Source: Spirogloea muscicola
Taxonomy: Eukaryota; Streptophyta; Zygnematophyceae; Spirogloeales; Spirogloeaceae
NCBI GenBank assembly: GCA_009602725.1
Contig: WELB01000120.1
Coordinates: 124,810-169,852 of the forward strand
DNA length: 45,043 nucleotides
Reading direction: 5' to 3'
Under the pieces are notes generated by a model that was not told the origin of the DNA, searched no databases, and was given only the letters and a program-made list of their open reading frames with translations. The position numbers and the translations under genes are program-made. Shown here in pieces: positions 24,849 through 39,700 of this stretch; the first letter of the stretch is position 1, and each line of letters begins with the position of its first letter.

Positions 24849-27800
24849 TCAGTACCCCAATTTTTCGTTCAAAGAAGTCCTGCCATCGCCACTCTGCCCT
24901 GCGACCAAAACACAAGGCGTGGCAAATAAGAAGAGGTAAAGATTGCAATTCTATGTCATGCTTTAATTTGCTACTGCTCTAAGCATCTGGATACGTCAGC
25001 TGCCGACAGCAGCACTTTTGAAGGATCAAGTGCTCTGATAAGCTGCACACCATTGCAGCTGAGTGAATGTGCAAAAGTGCTGCTTCCTGGGTCGGGAAGG
25101 CATAATTGACAGTTAAAAGTAGGCTTAGGCTAAGCTTCAGCTGATGTGTTAGAGTCAGGTATGAGAGAACTGAGAGCAGCTGAGCCTGTGGTCAGCAACA
25201 AGACGTGCCCATAGACAGACATCACAGGGTACGGTGCTTACCAGCAGGCGGCACCCACCCATCAAAGGCCCCCTCAGAGCCGCCAGCATCTGCTGCGACG
25301 GCGGCTGCCGGGGCCACCCTTGCACCCTTCCTCCCCCTCAGCCGCAGCCGCTTGCTGCTCTTGCCGCCTCCGCCGCCCTCCGCCCTTCCGCCGGAGTGCT
25401 TCAGCAGCAGCGCCAGTGCGGCGTCCGCCGCGGCCTCGGCGCTGCTCTTGGCTGCCGCCGCCCCATCTCCCAGCTCGGCCTCTCCGTCCTGCAATGGCTC
25501 GCCGCTGCCATCGCCAAGATCGCTCGCCTCCCTCCCCCTCTTCACCCTCTCCTTCATTGCCTTGTAGTCAATGAGATCATTGTGCCTCTCTCCTCTCTCC
25601 TCCTTGTTGGCAGCAGTAGATCCTTCTTTAGAATCCTCGCCAGCCTCCTCAACACTGGCTCCTGCAGTGCCCACATCTCTGTCTGTGCTGCAGCCATCGT
25701 TGGCTTTGGCATCAGCATCTGCCATCGGCTCAGGCAGCGGCGCCTCTACGCTCGCCTCCACAGCCAGTGTCACAGGGGCTGCTGCCCCCTGTGCCGAACC
25801 GCCATTGCTGCGAGCGAGATTGTCTGCCGAAATCTTCTCCGCCAGGCGGGATGCCAGCTTCGGCTTAGCGGACTCCGCTCCCGGCTTGGCAACCCACTGG
25901 CGCTCCGCGTCCCCGCCCGGATCCGCGAGCTTCAACAGCTTCCCAATCCTCGCCGCGGCCTCGTCCACCTTCTTAATCTCCCGCTGTATCCGGGCCAGCA
26001 CGTCCTTCTCTGTCAGGAAATGGCGACATATGCTTAAGCTTCGTGATTAGCCTTAGGTCCTTTAAAGCAAACTACACTCATGCTACAGCATCAGGACTCC
26101 AGTACAGTGCCTTGGGTAACCTTGAATACAGCCCTTTTACTGTCATAGAAGCTAACATTACAGCAAACCAGGCCATAAGGCATGCAGAGCAGCCAGTGGC
26201 CAGATCAGACGGACTTTCTGACCTCCTCTGGCCCCTGCATGCTCACAAGGCGTCTGGCTACTGACCAATTTGGGAGGCCACATTGCTCATGAAGGAGTCA
26301 AGCGGGTCATCAGAGATTGCAGCTTCGCAGTCTCCTTGTCCTGCTGCCGGTCGCTCCACCAGCTGCTGCTCCTGCTCTGCCAGCAGCACCTCCAAGCCCT
26401 CCCTCTCCTTCCGCAGGCTCTGCTTCTGCTCCAGCAGTGACTCCACAGTCTCCACCTTGACTGTAGCGTCCACTGTAGTTGCAGCGCGACTCCCCCGAGT
26501 CTTCCCCGTGCGGTTGAAGAAGTCATCATCGTCACTGTGTAGAGTGCAATTGAAACATCCCAAGTCATAAGGCAGGGGTCTAAGGATCTATAGCTAAGCT
26601 CACATTGAAGATAGATATCTCATGTGGAAACCCTGGAAAAATTCAGACAAGATACAAATAGAACCTAAAATTGGGCATGCCTGCAATGGGGTACTAGCAA
26701 GTTCCTAAACGTCTGGAGTGCTGCAGAGCCCACTGCAGATCGAGGGCTATGTTGGCCCTCCTCACAAGAGAATGCTGTGGCCGCAGTGATCCTCGTGGCA
26801 AATATGTCTGATGAGGGGATGATTGGCGTGGTGAAAAAGCCTCTAGCCAGTCAGAACTGACTGGCTAGAGGCTTGTTCACCACGCCTCATCAGACATATT
26901 TGCCGCGAGTATCGCTGCGGCCACAGCATTCTCTTGTGAGGAGGGCCAACATAGCCCTCGGTCTGCAGTGGGCTCTGCAGCACTGCATCAGATGATTTAT
27001 CCATTCCAGTAGGTACAAGATGGTTATACTACTTGCACAGGTCCTCCAGCTGATGTGCATGCAATTATGGTTTGCAACACGCTGTTGAGCTGCACCCTAT
27101 TTCCCTGCCCAAATAGCAGGTCAGATTGATATGCAGGCACTCCCAGGAACCACTCACCTGTCCATGTCTTCGTCGTCGCTACCGGCCTTGACTGCCTTCA
27201 GCTTCTGCGGATCTTTCTTCGACTTAGCCCCCAAGCTCTCCTTGATGCTGTCATTCAACGTCTCTTCAAGGCTCTCTATTTCCTCCATAGTCTGAGCAGC
27301 ATAGGCAATGCCATAACAGGGCAGACCAGGACAACATCAAGACAAGCACCTTGGAGCATGTGGCTTTACTCAATGGCCACTGGCTACTCAGCGACATAGC
27401 CGTATGAACGGTACGATGTCTGGGTGCAGTGATCATTATGAAGTTTAGCAAGTACAATCTGCTGCTACAGCCCCTTGAGAACGTGGACATTCCAGATACC
27501 CATAGCCTGTCCAAACTCATTGACTATAACCTGCCTTTGACATGTGCCAGTGCACATGCCAATGTAGCAGTCTGCTGGTCTTTGCGGTGTTGGGCAGTGG
27601 TCCTTACCACTTGTATCCGTTGCTCGTTGCGCCCTACTTGCGTTTGCTGGCCGGGAGTGAGGCCATTCTGGGCAGCCTCCTTAGCTTGAATAGCGTCAAT
27701 CTCTGTCTGCAAATTTGATAACTGCAGCCGAAGGCAAATAGGTTCACATCAAGCGTCAGCCGTTGGACCCCTGTTTTCTTTTCTGAGCTTTCAACAAGCT

Positions 27801-29848
27801 CAATCAATTTCATGCATATTTGATATGGGCCACGGGCAGTGGCCACGACTTACGCGCATGGACCAAATATGTACCTTGACATTCTTGGCTTGTATCTTGT
27901 CCCGCAGCTTCTCCTGCTTCTCTGTCAAATTCCCTGTGTAGCTCTGCCAGGTTACCTCCTCCTCATTCTCCTCCTGCATTTGCCAGGCAACGTGCAAATC
28001 CCCACACATAACCAACTGTGTGATAACACATGCTCCTTCAACACAGGGCTGCTTAATCGGCAACAAAGGCGTGCAAACGTGGCTTGTGGAAACGCATATT
28101 TCACCTTGCCACTTTGAGTGCAAACAGACAGCTGACTTCTCCGTCCAAGTGAGAACACTGGACCTTGGACATGAATGGATGCAACCAGAGATCTCGCAAG
28201 ATCATGAGTAGTCAACCGGTGAGTCCCGCACCTCATCATCTTGTGCCTCAGCATCTTCAGCCATACCCCAGGTGACCTCGGCGGCCTGCACATCTAGCTG
28301 GGCCCGCCGCAAGGACTCATCCCGCATGTGCTGCTCCTGAGCGACTGAGAGCTGGCGCAGAGCCTGCCTCTCGGCCTTGGACAGGCCTTCCTGAGAAGGG
28401 GCGCGATTGTCAAACGTTGGTCAATTGATTTTCAAAGCACTTTGTAAAGCACATGACTCAGAACACTTGCAGGCCTTCTCACATTCTCGATCAAGGAGAT
28501 GCAATACAAACGGCTTGGCCAAGCTGACCAGATGCAACTGTTCATCTCACAGACAAAATTGACCACTACGGACTGGGTACGTGCCCAGGAGAGGCACCTG
28601 CGGCATCAGCTCGGTGGGGCCTTGAAAAATGTAGAGCCGTGTTGACCTGCCACAGCGCCCACGTCGATGCGCTGTGTTAAATTCATCAAGGGACAATACA
28701 ACGCATGGAGTGAGCAATATTTGTTTGTGGCAGCAAGTGCTCACTGGCCAAAGCGAATGATGTCGCCGACGCGGACAGGGACATACACATTGGCCTTTAC
28801 CTGCCAGGCAGTGAAGTTGAGGCTCTAGGTGAGTGCACATTCAAGCGGACGTGCTTGCCACGCCCCCTGAACAATGACTGGCAAACAATATCAGAAGAAT
28901 CCACAACTAGTGGAACTACAAAATGGATGATATGGATGCAGGGTGTAAAGATTGTGTGGCGCAGACCTGGCGCTTGTTCATGAAGGTGCCATGGGTGCTG
29001 CCCAGGTCATACAGAAAGGCCTCGCCGGAGCTTCGGAATTGGAGGACTGACGCCATGCACACAGAGGCAGCCTTAAGTACAGGAAGAAGGCTTTTGACAA
29101 GGGCACTGGACGCGCTATTTGTGCTGACACTCCACAATCATAAGAGTCGAGCGGAGCCTCACCAGCATGAAAGCGGAGATGGTGGGGTGCTCCAGCACGA
29201 AGTCGCTGCGGTCGCTCCGCCCAAACATGTAGGCGCCCTTCTTGTCGCTAACAGCCAAGAAAGCGCAAGAGATTGCCTGTCCTTCAGCACCCACCAGAGG
29301 GCCCGCCCGAAGCTGGATTGACAGCGACGCCAAATGACAGGACAAGAATGGCAAAGCCAACAATGTAACACCATGACGCTATTCCAAAGTACGTCTTTAG
29401 GTGCAAGCGGTAGACCCTAAACCCTGAAGCCGACTCTGGCCCTAAATCAATGACCTAAAATGTCAAAGTTGAGCTTGGCAGCTTCGCCAAGCGCCGCCAG
29501 CACAGACCCGACAGCGACTGCTGGAAGTATTGCCCTCGGCCTTCTGTACGTCGGGCCTCGGCTTGCCTGCGTCTCGGCAGGCAGCTGCAGCAGGCCATGG
29601 CTGAGACCATGGCCGGGCGTTTGGCGGTGGATAGGAGGCGAAGGCCCTCACACTTCCAGCGTGGCGACCACCGTGCCGTCCTTGAGGACCTCCAGGGAAA
29701 ACGGCTGGCCGGGAGGCGTGCTCCACGGCGGCACGACGTACGGCGGGGCCCCCCGCGGTGTCGCCGTAGCCGTGGCGACCACCGGCGGCTGTGGCGGAGC
29801 GGCAGCGCCCTCGTTGTCGGGCTCTGCCGCATCTTTCATGGCCAGCAT
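24849..29848 (-). CDS. SLC4A1AP: Kanadaptin (SLC4A1AP) ortholog, FHA-domain protein, one-base frameshift
   Basis: FHA domains bind phosphothreonine peptides; the plant kanadaptin role is not established. Twelve exons: 29652-29848, 29163-29247, 28967-29046, 28745-28800, 28598-28646, 28232-28390, 27875-27973, 27608-27706, 27158-27291, 26266-26534, 25242-26009 and 24849-24898. The N-terminal motif is PPYVVPPWSTPPGQPFSLEV. The FHA domain covers KKGAYMFGRSDRSDFVLEHP, QFRSSGEAFLYDLGSTHGTF and VGDIIRFGQSTRLYIFQGP. Charged helical segments follow, including AAEVTWGMAEDAEAQDD, then an acidic and basic disordered region. The family C-terminus GWVPPAGQSGDGRTSLN ends in LGY-stop. Exon 29163-29247 lacks one base near 29175: restoring frame there gives the FHA signature ISRFHAV and fixes the next phase. 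The start is uncertain because the Ala-rich frame continues upstream into the poly-T/N gap. Confidence 0.88.
26717..26984. mobile_element. Foldback (long inverted-repeat) element inside a kanadaptin intron
   Basis: Arms of about 127-137 bases, 26717-26853 and 26858-26984, are near-perfect inverted copies around a 4-base loop (GAAC). Both arms carry AGTGCTGCAGAGCCCACTGC, GGGCTATGTTGGCCCTCCTC, ACAAGAGAATGCTGTGG and CTCTAGCCAGTCA. The left arm has a ten-base insertion near 26817-26826. It lies within the intron 26535-27157. Its non-coding nature and lack of a transposase fit a MITE or foldback element; a small-RNA hairpin is the alternative. No clear target-site duplication was seen. Confidence 0.85.
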
Positions 29849-30057
29849 TGGAGTCTCGGCGGTGGCAGCTTCCCCTGCATCAGCTCGCGCCTCCGACAGC
29901 CCGGGAGGCGCCTCGAGCGCCGCCGCCGCCGCCGCCTCCTCCGCCGCCGCGGTCGCAGACGTCGTAGTGGCAGCCAAGACGTCCTCTGGCTCGGCAGCCA
30001 CCGGAAGCTCGGCCGTGCGGCTGGCAGCCGCGGCGGCGGCGGCGAGGCCTGCGGCCG

Positions 30058-30179
<122 letters not shown>

Positions 30180-30748
30180 NNNNNNNNNNNNNNNNNNNNN
30201 NNNNNNNNNNNNNNNNNNNNNNNNNNNNNNNNNNNNNNNNNNNNNNNNNNNNNNNNNNNNNNNNNNNNNNNNNNNNNNNNNNNNNNNNNNNNNNNNNNNN
30301 NNNNNNNNNNNNNNNNNNNNNNNNNNNNNNNNNNNNNNNNNNNNNNNNNNNNNNNNNNNNNNNNNNNNNNNNNNNNNNNNNNNNNNNNNNNNNNNNNNNN
30401 NNNNNNNNNNNNNNNNNNNNNNNNNNNNNNNNNNNNNNNNNNNNNNNNNNNNNNNNNNNNNNNNNNNNNNNNNNNNNNNNNNNNNNNNNNNNNNNNNNNN
30501 NNNNNNNNNNNNNNNNNNNNNNNNNNNNNNNNNNNNNNNNNNNNNNNNNNNNNNNNNNNNNNNNNNNNNNNNNNNNNNNNNNNNNNNNNNNNNNNNNNNN
30601 NNNNNNNNNNNNNNNNNNNNNNNNNNNNNNNNNNNNNNNNNNNNNNNNNNNNNNNNNNNNNNNNNNNNNNNNNNNNNNNNNNNNNNNNNNNNNNNNNNNN
30701 NNNNNNNNNNNNNNNNNNNNNNNNNNNNNNNNNNNNNNCGCCAGCGCC

Positions 30749-30784
<36 letters not shown>

Positions 30785-33700
30785 CGCCAGCCTTCTATTG
30801 ACGCCACCACCGCCGCCGCCGCCATCGCCGGCTTCCGACGCTGGTCCGGCGCTGCCAGCCCGCCCGCAGGCGAAGGCACAGGCGCTGAGACCCCCGCCGC
30901 CGACGGCGCCGGCACGGCCGTCTCGCCTCGTGGCAAGCTGCCCGTCACCCCGGCCTCCGACCTCTCCTTCGCCGCCGCAGTCCTGGGCTGGCACCCCACC
31001 ATACACCCACCCAGGCCCTAAACCCTAAATCCCTATTTCCTAAACCCTAAACCCTCAACCCTTAACCCCTGATTCCTAAACCCTGGAGTCGTCACTGTCA
31101 CCATAGTGTCCTGAACCCTAGCCACTCAAGTAATCTGCCCTGGTAAATTACTTCTAAGTCCCAGACCCTGAAGCATGCTGCCCTTATGCCTTGGTTCTAG
31201 TGCTAGACCCCAACTCTGTCTGCAGGCATGGCGTAACCGAGCTCAATATACGGCAGCTCCTTCACGGCTTGCCGGCTGGTGCTCGATGGGTACTCGATGC
31301 TGATGTGACAGGGGCCCTGTGCTACTCGCTGATGCAGACCACTTGGCGGCGTTCCGAAGAGTCGTGTGGGACAGCCGATTGGCAGGGTATGCGGGCGCAC
31401 CCCCCAAGACACATCTGCTTGAGAAGGTGCGGACGCTCGTTAAAACAGGGAGCCACTCATTGGCCCTCCTACATTAGATTGTGCAGCAGTATTCAGCTGG
31501 CTCGTCACCTCATAGTCCAGTCATATGACATTGGCTAATGTGCTGCAATTACTGCAGTACCTGAGCGAGGCCTGCTTGCCCAAGGCGGAAATGAACAAGC
31601 GCCATCTGGCCGACACCAGGAGTCAGTTCCAGCGGCATGCTACGGATGTGGGGTCATCTGAACTTCAAAGTGAGGACATAGATGCGCTGCAGCTCACATT
31701 GTCCTCAAATAAGTAGTCCACTTGTTGTGATAGTCTGCAATGAACTGAGTGGCGATCGACAAGAAAAGGTGCGTAGCTTATCATTACAAGGTAGCAGTAG
31801 GTGTGCACCCTTGGTGGCATTTCTTTGATGGTAAGCTTCTCCTTTGCGCAGTTGCAGCGCTGACGGAGAGAATCAAGTACATGTCTCAGCATCTTACCGA
31901 ACACAAAAAGGTGCAGAATCGATGTATAACTTTGTATACCTAACGAGCTAGCTAGCATGGTCTTGTCGTACAGAAAGGTTGTGGAGGTGCATGAAAAGAT
32001 GTGCAACAAGCTTTGCATGTGTAAGTCTGGCACGTATACATCTTACTTGTGTAGACGGTAAATATGTGCACAAAGTCACTCATCTCAAGCACACCTTCAG
32101 CCATGTGACCCTAAGAACGTTGCCCTTTTAATCAGGACAAGCATTCCAGAAAGGGCTTGCATGGCATGCTTGGGCAGCGGAGGCGGCTGCTCAAGTACTT
32201 GAGAAGGACCAACTGGGAAACCTACTGCTATCTGATTGCCAAGCTTGGCCTGCGAGACATTGTGGTTGAAGCCAGGGAAGGTCAAAAGTCCAGACGATAG
32301 CAGTTAGCGATCGGCCCTTACAAAGCTAGGGCATGTCACAACAAGACTGATAAGCGCACAAATGGCAGTGTACCCAATCACCAAAGTATTAGTGGTGCCT
32401 TGTGCTTTTAGACAAAGGCCCCTACCGGCCCTTCCCTAGCAAGGTGGCTTATCCAAGATTGTTAGAACTCCTGTGTCAAATGGCAACAGCCGCCAAACTA
32501 AGTGCAAACAGTTGATAGACCCAAAGTCACAAAGTTGCGGCAACCATCAGCTCTGTATGAATGGCTACTGTGGCTGATGAAAGCAGAACAAGGCTTGCAT
32601 AGTGAATGATGTCTTGATTGCTGCATTCCAGAGATTGATAATGCTTCGACCTAGTCAGACTACAAAAATGCGACAGTCATAGAAGTGCCGATATGTCGCT
32701 CGTCAGCATGCTTGCCCCGACGACTTCACTTCGACAAAATCAGCATCGCATTACCCATGTTCAACGCCCTTAACCTACTACAGCATGTCTGAGCGAGCAA
32801 CAGGGTGCTAGACATCGCATGAAGCCTTGCTGCTGTGCGTGAGCTCAACCTGCCTATCACTTCCTGGCGTGGCGTCTCAAAGGGCATAGTCATGTCACGC
32901 CCCCTTGTCAGCATCAAGAGCAATAGTAGAAGCGTAGACCCTGCATGCGCACCCACTGCAAGCAGGCAATGACTGACGATTGTGAAATATACATGACACA
33001 TGTCGATGAAAATTCTGGATACAACGCGGCAGGGCAAGAGCTACGGCCAAGGGGTCTAGCACGCTTGGCGGCCTCGCGCTGAGTCTCAGCGGATGATTGC
33101 AATGTGTGCCCACAGGCCGCTCATGAAGCACAAGCAGGCCTCGTAAGAACAATTCGTGACATAGCAACATCTCCAGCTGCATGTTGACAGCCCACTGTGC
33201 CAAACCCTTCACAATTTGCCTTCAATTCTGTTTTACATGCAGCCTTAAGTGGTTGTGTAGTAGTCTGCAAAATGTTCAAATATGTTGCCCTTCGTGATAG
33301 TGCGCTTTCTCGTTGATCTCCAGAAATAGCACGGCAGGTGCTCATCTTGCAGGTCGCAGGGTAACATTGCAGAGCACATCGCAGCTCTGGGACTGATGAA
33401 GGCACTGCATTTCTATTTGTCAGTGTTTCACGTCAATATATGCAATGGCGCAGCAAACAGGAGCTGATATAGCTAGGTTTAGCCAACAGGAACGAGCCAT
33501 AATCTGGACGGTATGCCCCTGCCTATACTGCGCTGCTTTTCTAGCCTTTGTGCGTGTCATGCACCTGGCTGTCAAAATTTTGCTGCCCGTAGCCGTGCTT
33601 GAGCTTGAGCTTGAGCTTGAGATTCAGCTTAAAATGTGCAAGTAATTGCCAGATAGCTTCATGCGGTGGCAGTGTTGCGGGATCACCGGTCCTAGCGTTA

Positions 33701-36700
33701 TCGTGGAACGATTTTGACTGCTGCTGGTTGAATGCTCCCCCTGCTTTGCTCACACTCGCTCTCCCCTGTCTGCCGCGTCTCCTATGCTCAGGCTGTGTCT
33801 CGCATGTTGGTTGTTTTTCAGAAGAATGCGTGTGTGTTAACAGATGGGGAGGCCATGTGTGGCCAAGTACAAAGGCAAGCACATTGACAGATGTACATCA
33901 ACTGCTGCTAAGCTGACCCGCTCAGTAACCACGAGTCAGCACATAGAGGTCGCTAACTGATGCTCGAATACCGGACGGCAATCGACAAGCTCTTGAACTA
34001 CCAGCTAAGGCTCGACCAGCTTTCTGATGCAACGCATGAGCCTGAGCTCGCTGCAGACAAGCTGACACTCGACGACGCAAGAATGACGAGTAGGCTGCCG
34101 GCATGCCCATCTGAGCTGGAAGCATATCATCACGTCGAGCATATCCCAAACTTGCAACATTCTCCAGTAAGGTGTGGAAGCGAGGGCCGATGCAGCCGAA
34201 AATGTCGAGTGCCGCCGGTAGGAGGTTGGTCGCTGCGGGGGTAGTCAGAGTAGTGTCGGAGCTTTCTCTGCTCAGCACCTTCCACTGCGTGGCCAGCAAT
34301 GTGCGTCGAAGCGGAACTCTTGTATGCCTCAGTCACCACCACGTCAACCAAGGCTCGTGGGACTCCGCCAGGTTGTATACCCACAATGTCCAGGGTGCGA
34401 CGGTGATGGCGGCCTGGGAATCCGTGGTGATGGGCATTACATTGATTACTTCCACGATGGCGCGGTAGCCGGCGTCGCACATCAGGCCTGCGCAGGGCGT
34501 CCCGTAAGAGATTATGGACGCCCACGACCTCAGGGCCTGAAAATTTGCACGTCTCCAGCTGTTGCTGAGTGCCACTCATGGGCCAGTCGTCATGCGCAGC
34601 GCAGGGTCAAGTAGGTAGCTAGCCTGCTGTGAAAGTGCCGCATTATTGCGTAAAGAGGTCCACAGCTGCTCGAAACTGTACCTCGACGAAGTCCACTAGA
34701 TAAGGAAGGCCAGCAAGATGCGGATGTTCTGAGCCTACGTGCCTGCCTGACGGTTGTGCATACCCGCGGTACAGTGCAATTAGTAGCGCACTGCCTTCAA
34801 CCGTTTAACTTGCCTTGTCAATTGAGGAGCTTTTGCTTCCTCCTTCGCCGCTGCAAGGTGTGTCATGCAGAAGTCCGCCTTCTTGTGGTGCAGCGATGCT
34901 ACTCATGGCCATGCTTGCGAAAATAAGTGCATGCATGCAGGTTATTCTGGACGAAATGTACAGCATCAGGTCACCCAGGAGGCCTGACTGTTCAGTCAGG
35001 TTGTTTGTCCAGAGCACAATCCACAGTCAAAACTGCACAGCAGTGCCTTGGCTGTGGTGCTCGTAACGTCATCAATATCAAGCAAGCCTTGTTTGGCTTG
35101 GCCTCTTCTGTGAGCACGTTCCTGCTGGACAGCTGTATGGCTTAAGTTTTTCAGTTGACAAGCACCCATTCCTAAAGTACCACTCTCTGCAACCCCACGT
35201 AGACTTTCATGGGAAGAAAGCGCGGCCAGATTGACTGGTGGCTGGGAAAGGCCAGCCCGAAGGTATGGACAAGGTCTGGACAAGGTCTTTTATAGGGGTT
35301 GCTTTGCATCATAAAGCAGCTGCCAATGCATCAGTAAGCACCTGCCAGCAGACGTTGCCGTCATACCAGAACTGTGATGAGCCTCGTTGAACAGCAGCGA
35401 TGAGAGCAAATCAGTAGGCCCTCTTTATCAGATGCATCAGGATGCATGTCCTACTCCGGCAATGAATGTTATTGCCGTATCAAATTTGAAACCAATGCAG
35501 TGGCAGCTTGAAGCGGATCTAAGCTGGGAGTGGCTCCGCGGCCGAAAAAACGGTGGCCTCTGGAGTCGCTGCCAGGGCCTGGCCGTCGTCGACACCCACA
35601 GCTGCGTCGGTCCTCATTGCGGCACCGAGCCGAGCTCTGTGCTCGGCATGCAGCTGCCACTGTAGAAGAGGAGGTCGCCAAAGCCAAGATTGCCACCACA
35701 GTCGTCTGCATTTAAGGAGTGGGGCGAGAGAACCACTACTGGGTGACAGATGCAGGCCACGTCCCCCCTATCTGTCGCTGCCTGGGCTTGAAGATCGAGC
35801 GCAACACTTACCAGGGGCATGCATCAAGGCTGCCTGCGGTCCTGCGCAGTCACAACAAGGGTGCGAATGATGATCCTGCACAACGCAATAGCTAGTGTCC
35901 AGTCTGATGTTCATGAGAGGAATGCGTATGATATTGCGTCACTGCACAAAGGCAGTGCAGCATGAATTAGTGATTGTTCAGGCCATAGCAAGGCATTGAC
36001 AGTCAGTCTTTGAGTTCGTCCAGTGCGCGCGTATGCACAAGCTTTCTGCTTTTGAGAGGAGGCGGTCGACGTACATAATCTCAGTTGTTGATCAACAGGC
36101 ACGTCCCCTCACAAATGAGGCTGGATCGTCAATCTACCCCAGGAGTGGGCAGATCCTCGCACTTATTTTGTACGTGCATGCACACAGAGGTCCGTATTGT
36201 GAGGTTTTACCACCGCCAACATTTACCCATTTCAGTAGCCTACCACTTGCCAATGCAACGCCAGTTTCACGCACTTGCAGTGGGCCCAGGCTCGCGTGCT
36301 TCATGGTGAAGGTGGGCAATGCTAGCTTGCAAATCTGACCTGCGGCATCTGCTATTGGGCTCCACATTCGCCTCGCTAATTACATTGCGACAAGCCATAC
36401 AAGGCCGCCAGCTTCATCTGCCTCACGTACATGTGTCTCGGCTTTTCATGTATGGCCCCACAGGAAAGAGATCGAGTATTAGAAAGAAATGTAGGCCAAA
36501 TGGCCAGGTACAAAGGCAAGCACATCTAAAAATCTACATAACTTACAGCAGATTGACCCGCTCAATAACCACGGGTCAAAACATAAAGGTCACTACTCGA
36601 TGCATGAATACTAGATGCCAGGAACGGAGCCCTTCTGCCACCTACTAGAGCTCGCCCAGCTTTCTGGTGCAAGGCACTAGCCTGAGCACGCTGCAAACAG

Positions 36701-39700
36701 GCCGAAACTCGACGTCGCAAGAGCGACAGCTATAAACACAGGGAGGTGCGCACTCGCTTCTTATCTTACTTGATTTTCACTGCGACTAGCGGAGTGTGTG
36801 GTGGACTCATTCATGGATGGAGTCCCCTGAGAGGTGGCTAGCTGCGAGTGGCCAGCCCAACTGGATGAACTTGGCAGTGGTGCTCACAAAGAATGAGACA
36901 ATAGCACAAAGCTTGTTGGCATATCAAGCATCTAGTTTCTAGTGATGGGATGCCGCAATAATTGACTTAAATCGAGGTTGCATCTGTCGACTTGTAAGTG
37001 AAGTATAAGTGAACAACCATGTAGTTCGAAATCTCTAAACATAAGAGATTTTGACAGTCAATCTCCTGCTATTTTTTAATGATTGCATAACAAGGCGTAT
37101 GAGGGGCCTTCATGTGTACGCGTCCAAAATCTGGCAATGTTGTGGACGTGTGCATAGCTCATAAATTCTGCAGACAAGACCTAACAAATGGTTTGAGGCT
37201 AAATTCTTGGTGGCCAAAGCCTCTGCATTTGATTAGGTGCCTCAGGCTTGTCTTGATGCCATGGCTCACACTTTCCGTACAGGCTCACGACCTCAAAGCT
37301 GTGTTTTAGTGAGGTGGTGCAATGTCATCACCAGCCTGGCTGCCGGCGGTGCTTGCTCCAGTATCAGGTGACTTATGCTGATTGTGAGGCCATGATGAGC
37401 AACGTCATCAATAATGCATGCAATGGTCAATAACGCCTTCAAAAACCATCATACTTGCCTCTTGTGCACCATCACTGAGAGGGCCTCGTGGCTTCTCTAT
37501 GAGCACTCCATTGAGTGCATGTGCCACATAGGGTGTACCCACTGTGCACTTTCATACAGGGCATACAATGCGCATGCCCTCACAATATCAACACTCGCAG
37601 GCATGCACATGTTGCTTCGTTGTTGTGCTGCCAGTGTGGCTCAGTTGAGGCGCTGACTGAGCCAGGGCCAAGGTAAATCAATATCAGCACTCCACATGCG
37701 TTGGTCAAATGACCCTCCAATCTGCCAGCAGAGGTTCTCTCCATCTGCTCTGCTGAAGGGAGGAGCTAACGGTGTTGTGTCACAAAACCTACATGCTGCC
37801 CACTCGGAAGGCAGTGATCCGAGGCTAGCATTGCTCCTGCTCATCTCTCTTCTCTCCTTGTCCTTGCCTAGACTGGTCACTGCTGGAGATACCACAAACC
37901 GAGCTTATGACAACTGAAATTTTCTGAAAAGCCCAATAACTGGGCAACAATGGTACAACTTTGTACCAATCACAAGCAATTTCAGCACAAGAGTTTGCAT
38001 GTTGAAGTCCAGACGAGGACGGCAAGACAAAGAGCAAGAGTCGAGCTCACGACATGAGGAGGCATTGCACTACTTGGCTGTGGAGCAGGGGCAGATGCAG
38101 GGGACATAGGGGCTTGCTGTAAGACTGGCGGGCTTGCATGCGGCACTGCTGGTGAAGAACATGCTGCAAGACCTGATGCCCCACAAAGCCCCACATTCCC
38201 AGCATAGCTGCATTTGCAAGAAAGCGGTGGTCAGCTGTGAATTCTCGACTTCTAGGACGTACAAGCTCAATGACGAAGTGGCTGTTGAAGCTCAAAGAGG
38301 TTTCTTAATTCATAGTAGGTTCATGGAGCTTGTGACCTGCAACATGCATCTGTGAGGCTCACGGATAAATCGGCTCAACTATGATGGAAGGACAAAGCAC
38401 CAAAAGACTCATAGATACCACACCATAAACTGTAGCCCCAGGCCGTACCATGCATGCCAATAGCAAGTAAAGTTGTACGTTTAACCTGAATGTGAAGTTT
38501 GAGTTGGAGACGTTCTTCACTGCACCCATGAGGTTGTTATTGGACACGTTCCTGTAGCAAATGTCAAACTCAACAATGTCAGCAGTTGCATCTTCTGCTA
38601 ATCCTTGCTGCAAGCCTATTATTGTAGCTTACAAGCAGCATCAAGTGCAGAAGCACAGAAGCCAACTCACAGCATGGAGATCTGATTTGCATTCAGATAG
38701 AGCTCGTCAATTTGAGCAGCATTGGCCAACAACTTTCGTAGCAGTTTCGTGGGTACTGGTCCACTGAGATTATTGTCTGCAAGGTTCCTGCTGACATGAC
38801 ATTGCAACCCTTCCTTAATCTTACATCAGAGCCTGAGAGCTCTCTTGAAAGCACAGCGATCCGCTAACATATTTAAGTCTCAGAAAGAAAGACCCAAAGT
38901 CTGCAGAGCAAGGCATTCACCAGGTGTGATAAAATTACCCCAGATATGTCAAGGACGCACACGGCAGGTATTGAAATAGCATTGTTGCACGGCAACATAC
39001 TTTACTCACAGTGTGATTGGAATAGTCTGGTTCAGCAGCGAAAGGAGATCAGCTGGTATACTCCCACTGAAGGAGTTGTTTTGGAGATTGCTGGCCCAAC
39101 AAACACCGTTGTTATTGACAAGAGCCTGGGCAATAGCACCATGACACTGATAGATGACACAAGCATTCCACATGAAATTAATTCAGCTAAAGCATGTCTG
39201 AGTCTGGTGGAGCAGTTTTACATGCTGTAGAGTGTTGGGCAGTCAGTGACCAAGGAGGCAGGGATAGGCCCAGTAAAGTGATTGTCATTCAGGTTTCTGC
39301 AAATTGTGATACAAGTTTCTGTGAGGTGCTGGCGCAGAATCCAAATGCACGAAGTCAACCATGTCAAGGAGAGGCAATATCCTGCCATTGGCTTGCTTGT
39401 AGAGCTCGACATCCTGCAATTGGCTAGCTTGCAAACTTCGATGTCGAAGTAAGAGCAATCTTGTCTAGATGTCCACCACTAAAGGCCGGTTAATCCACCA
39501 CTGAAGGCCGGTTAAGATAATGACAGGAACAAGTGATGAACTGCTCACATTTTCGACAACATGACTGAGCCTATAGTGCCAACTTGTCCAGTGAATCCAT
39601 TGTTGGACACGTCTCTGCAAGCTCATACAGTAGCACAAGAAATTGATATCACAACATGATCCGAGGCCTCGAAAACTAAAGCAAGCTTCTAGGTCAGCAT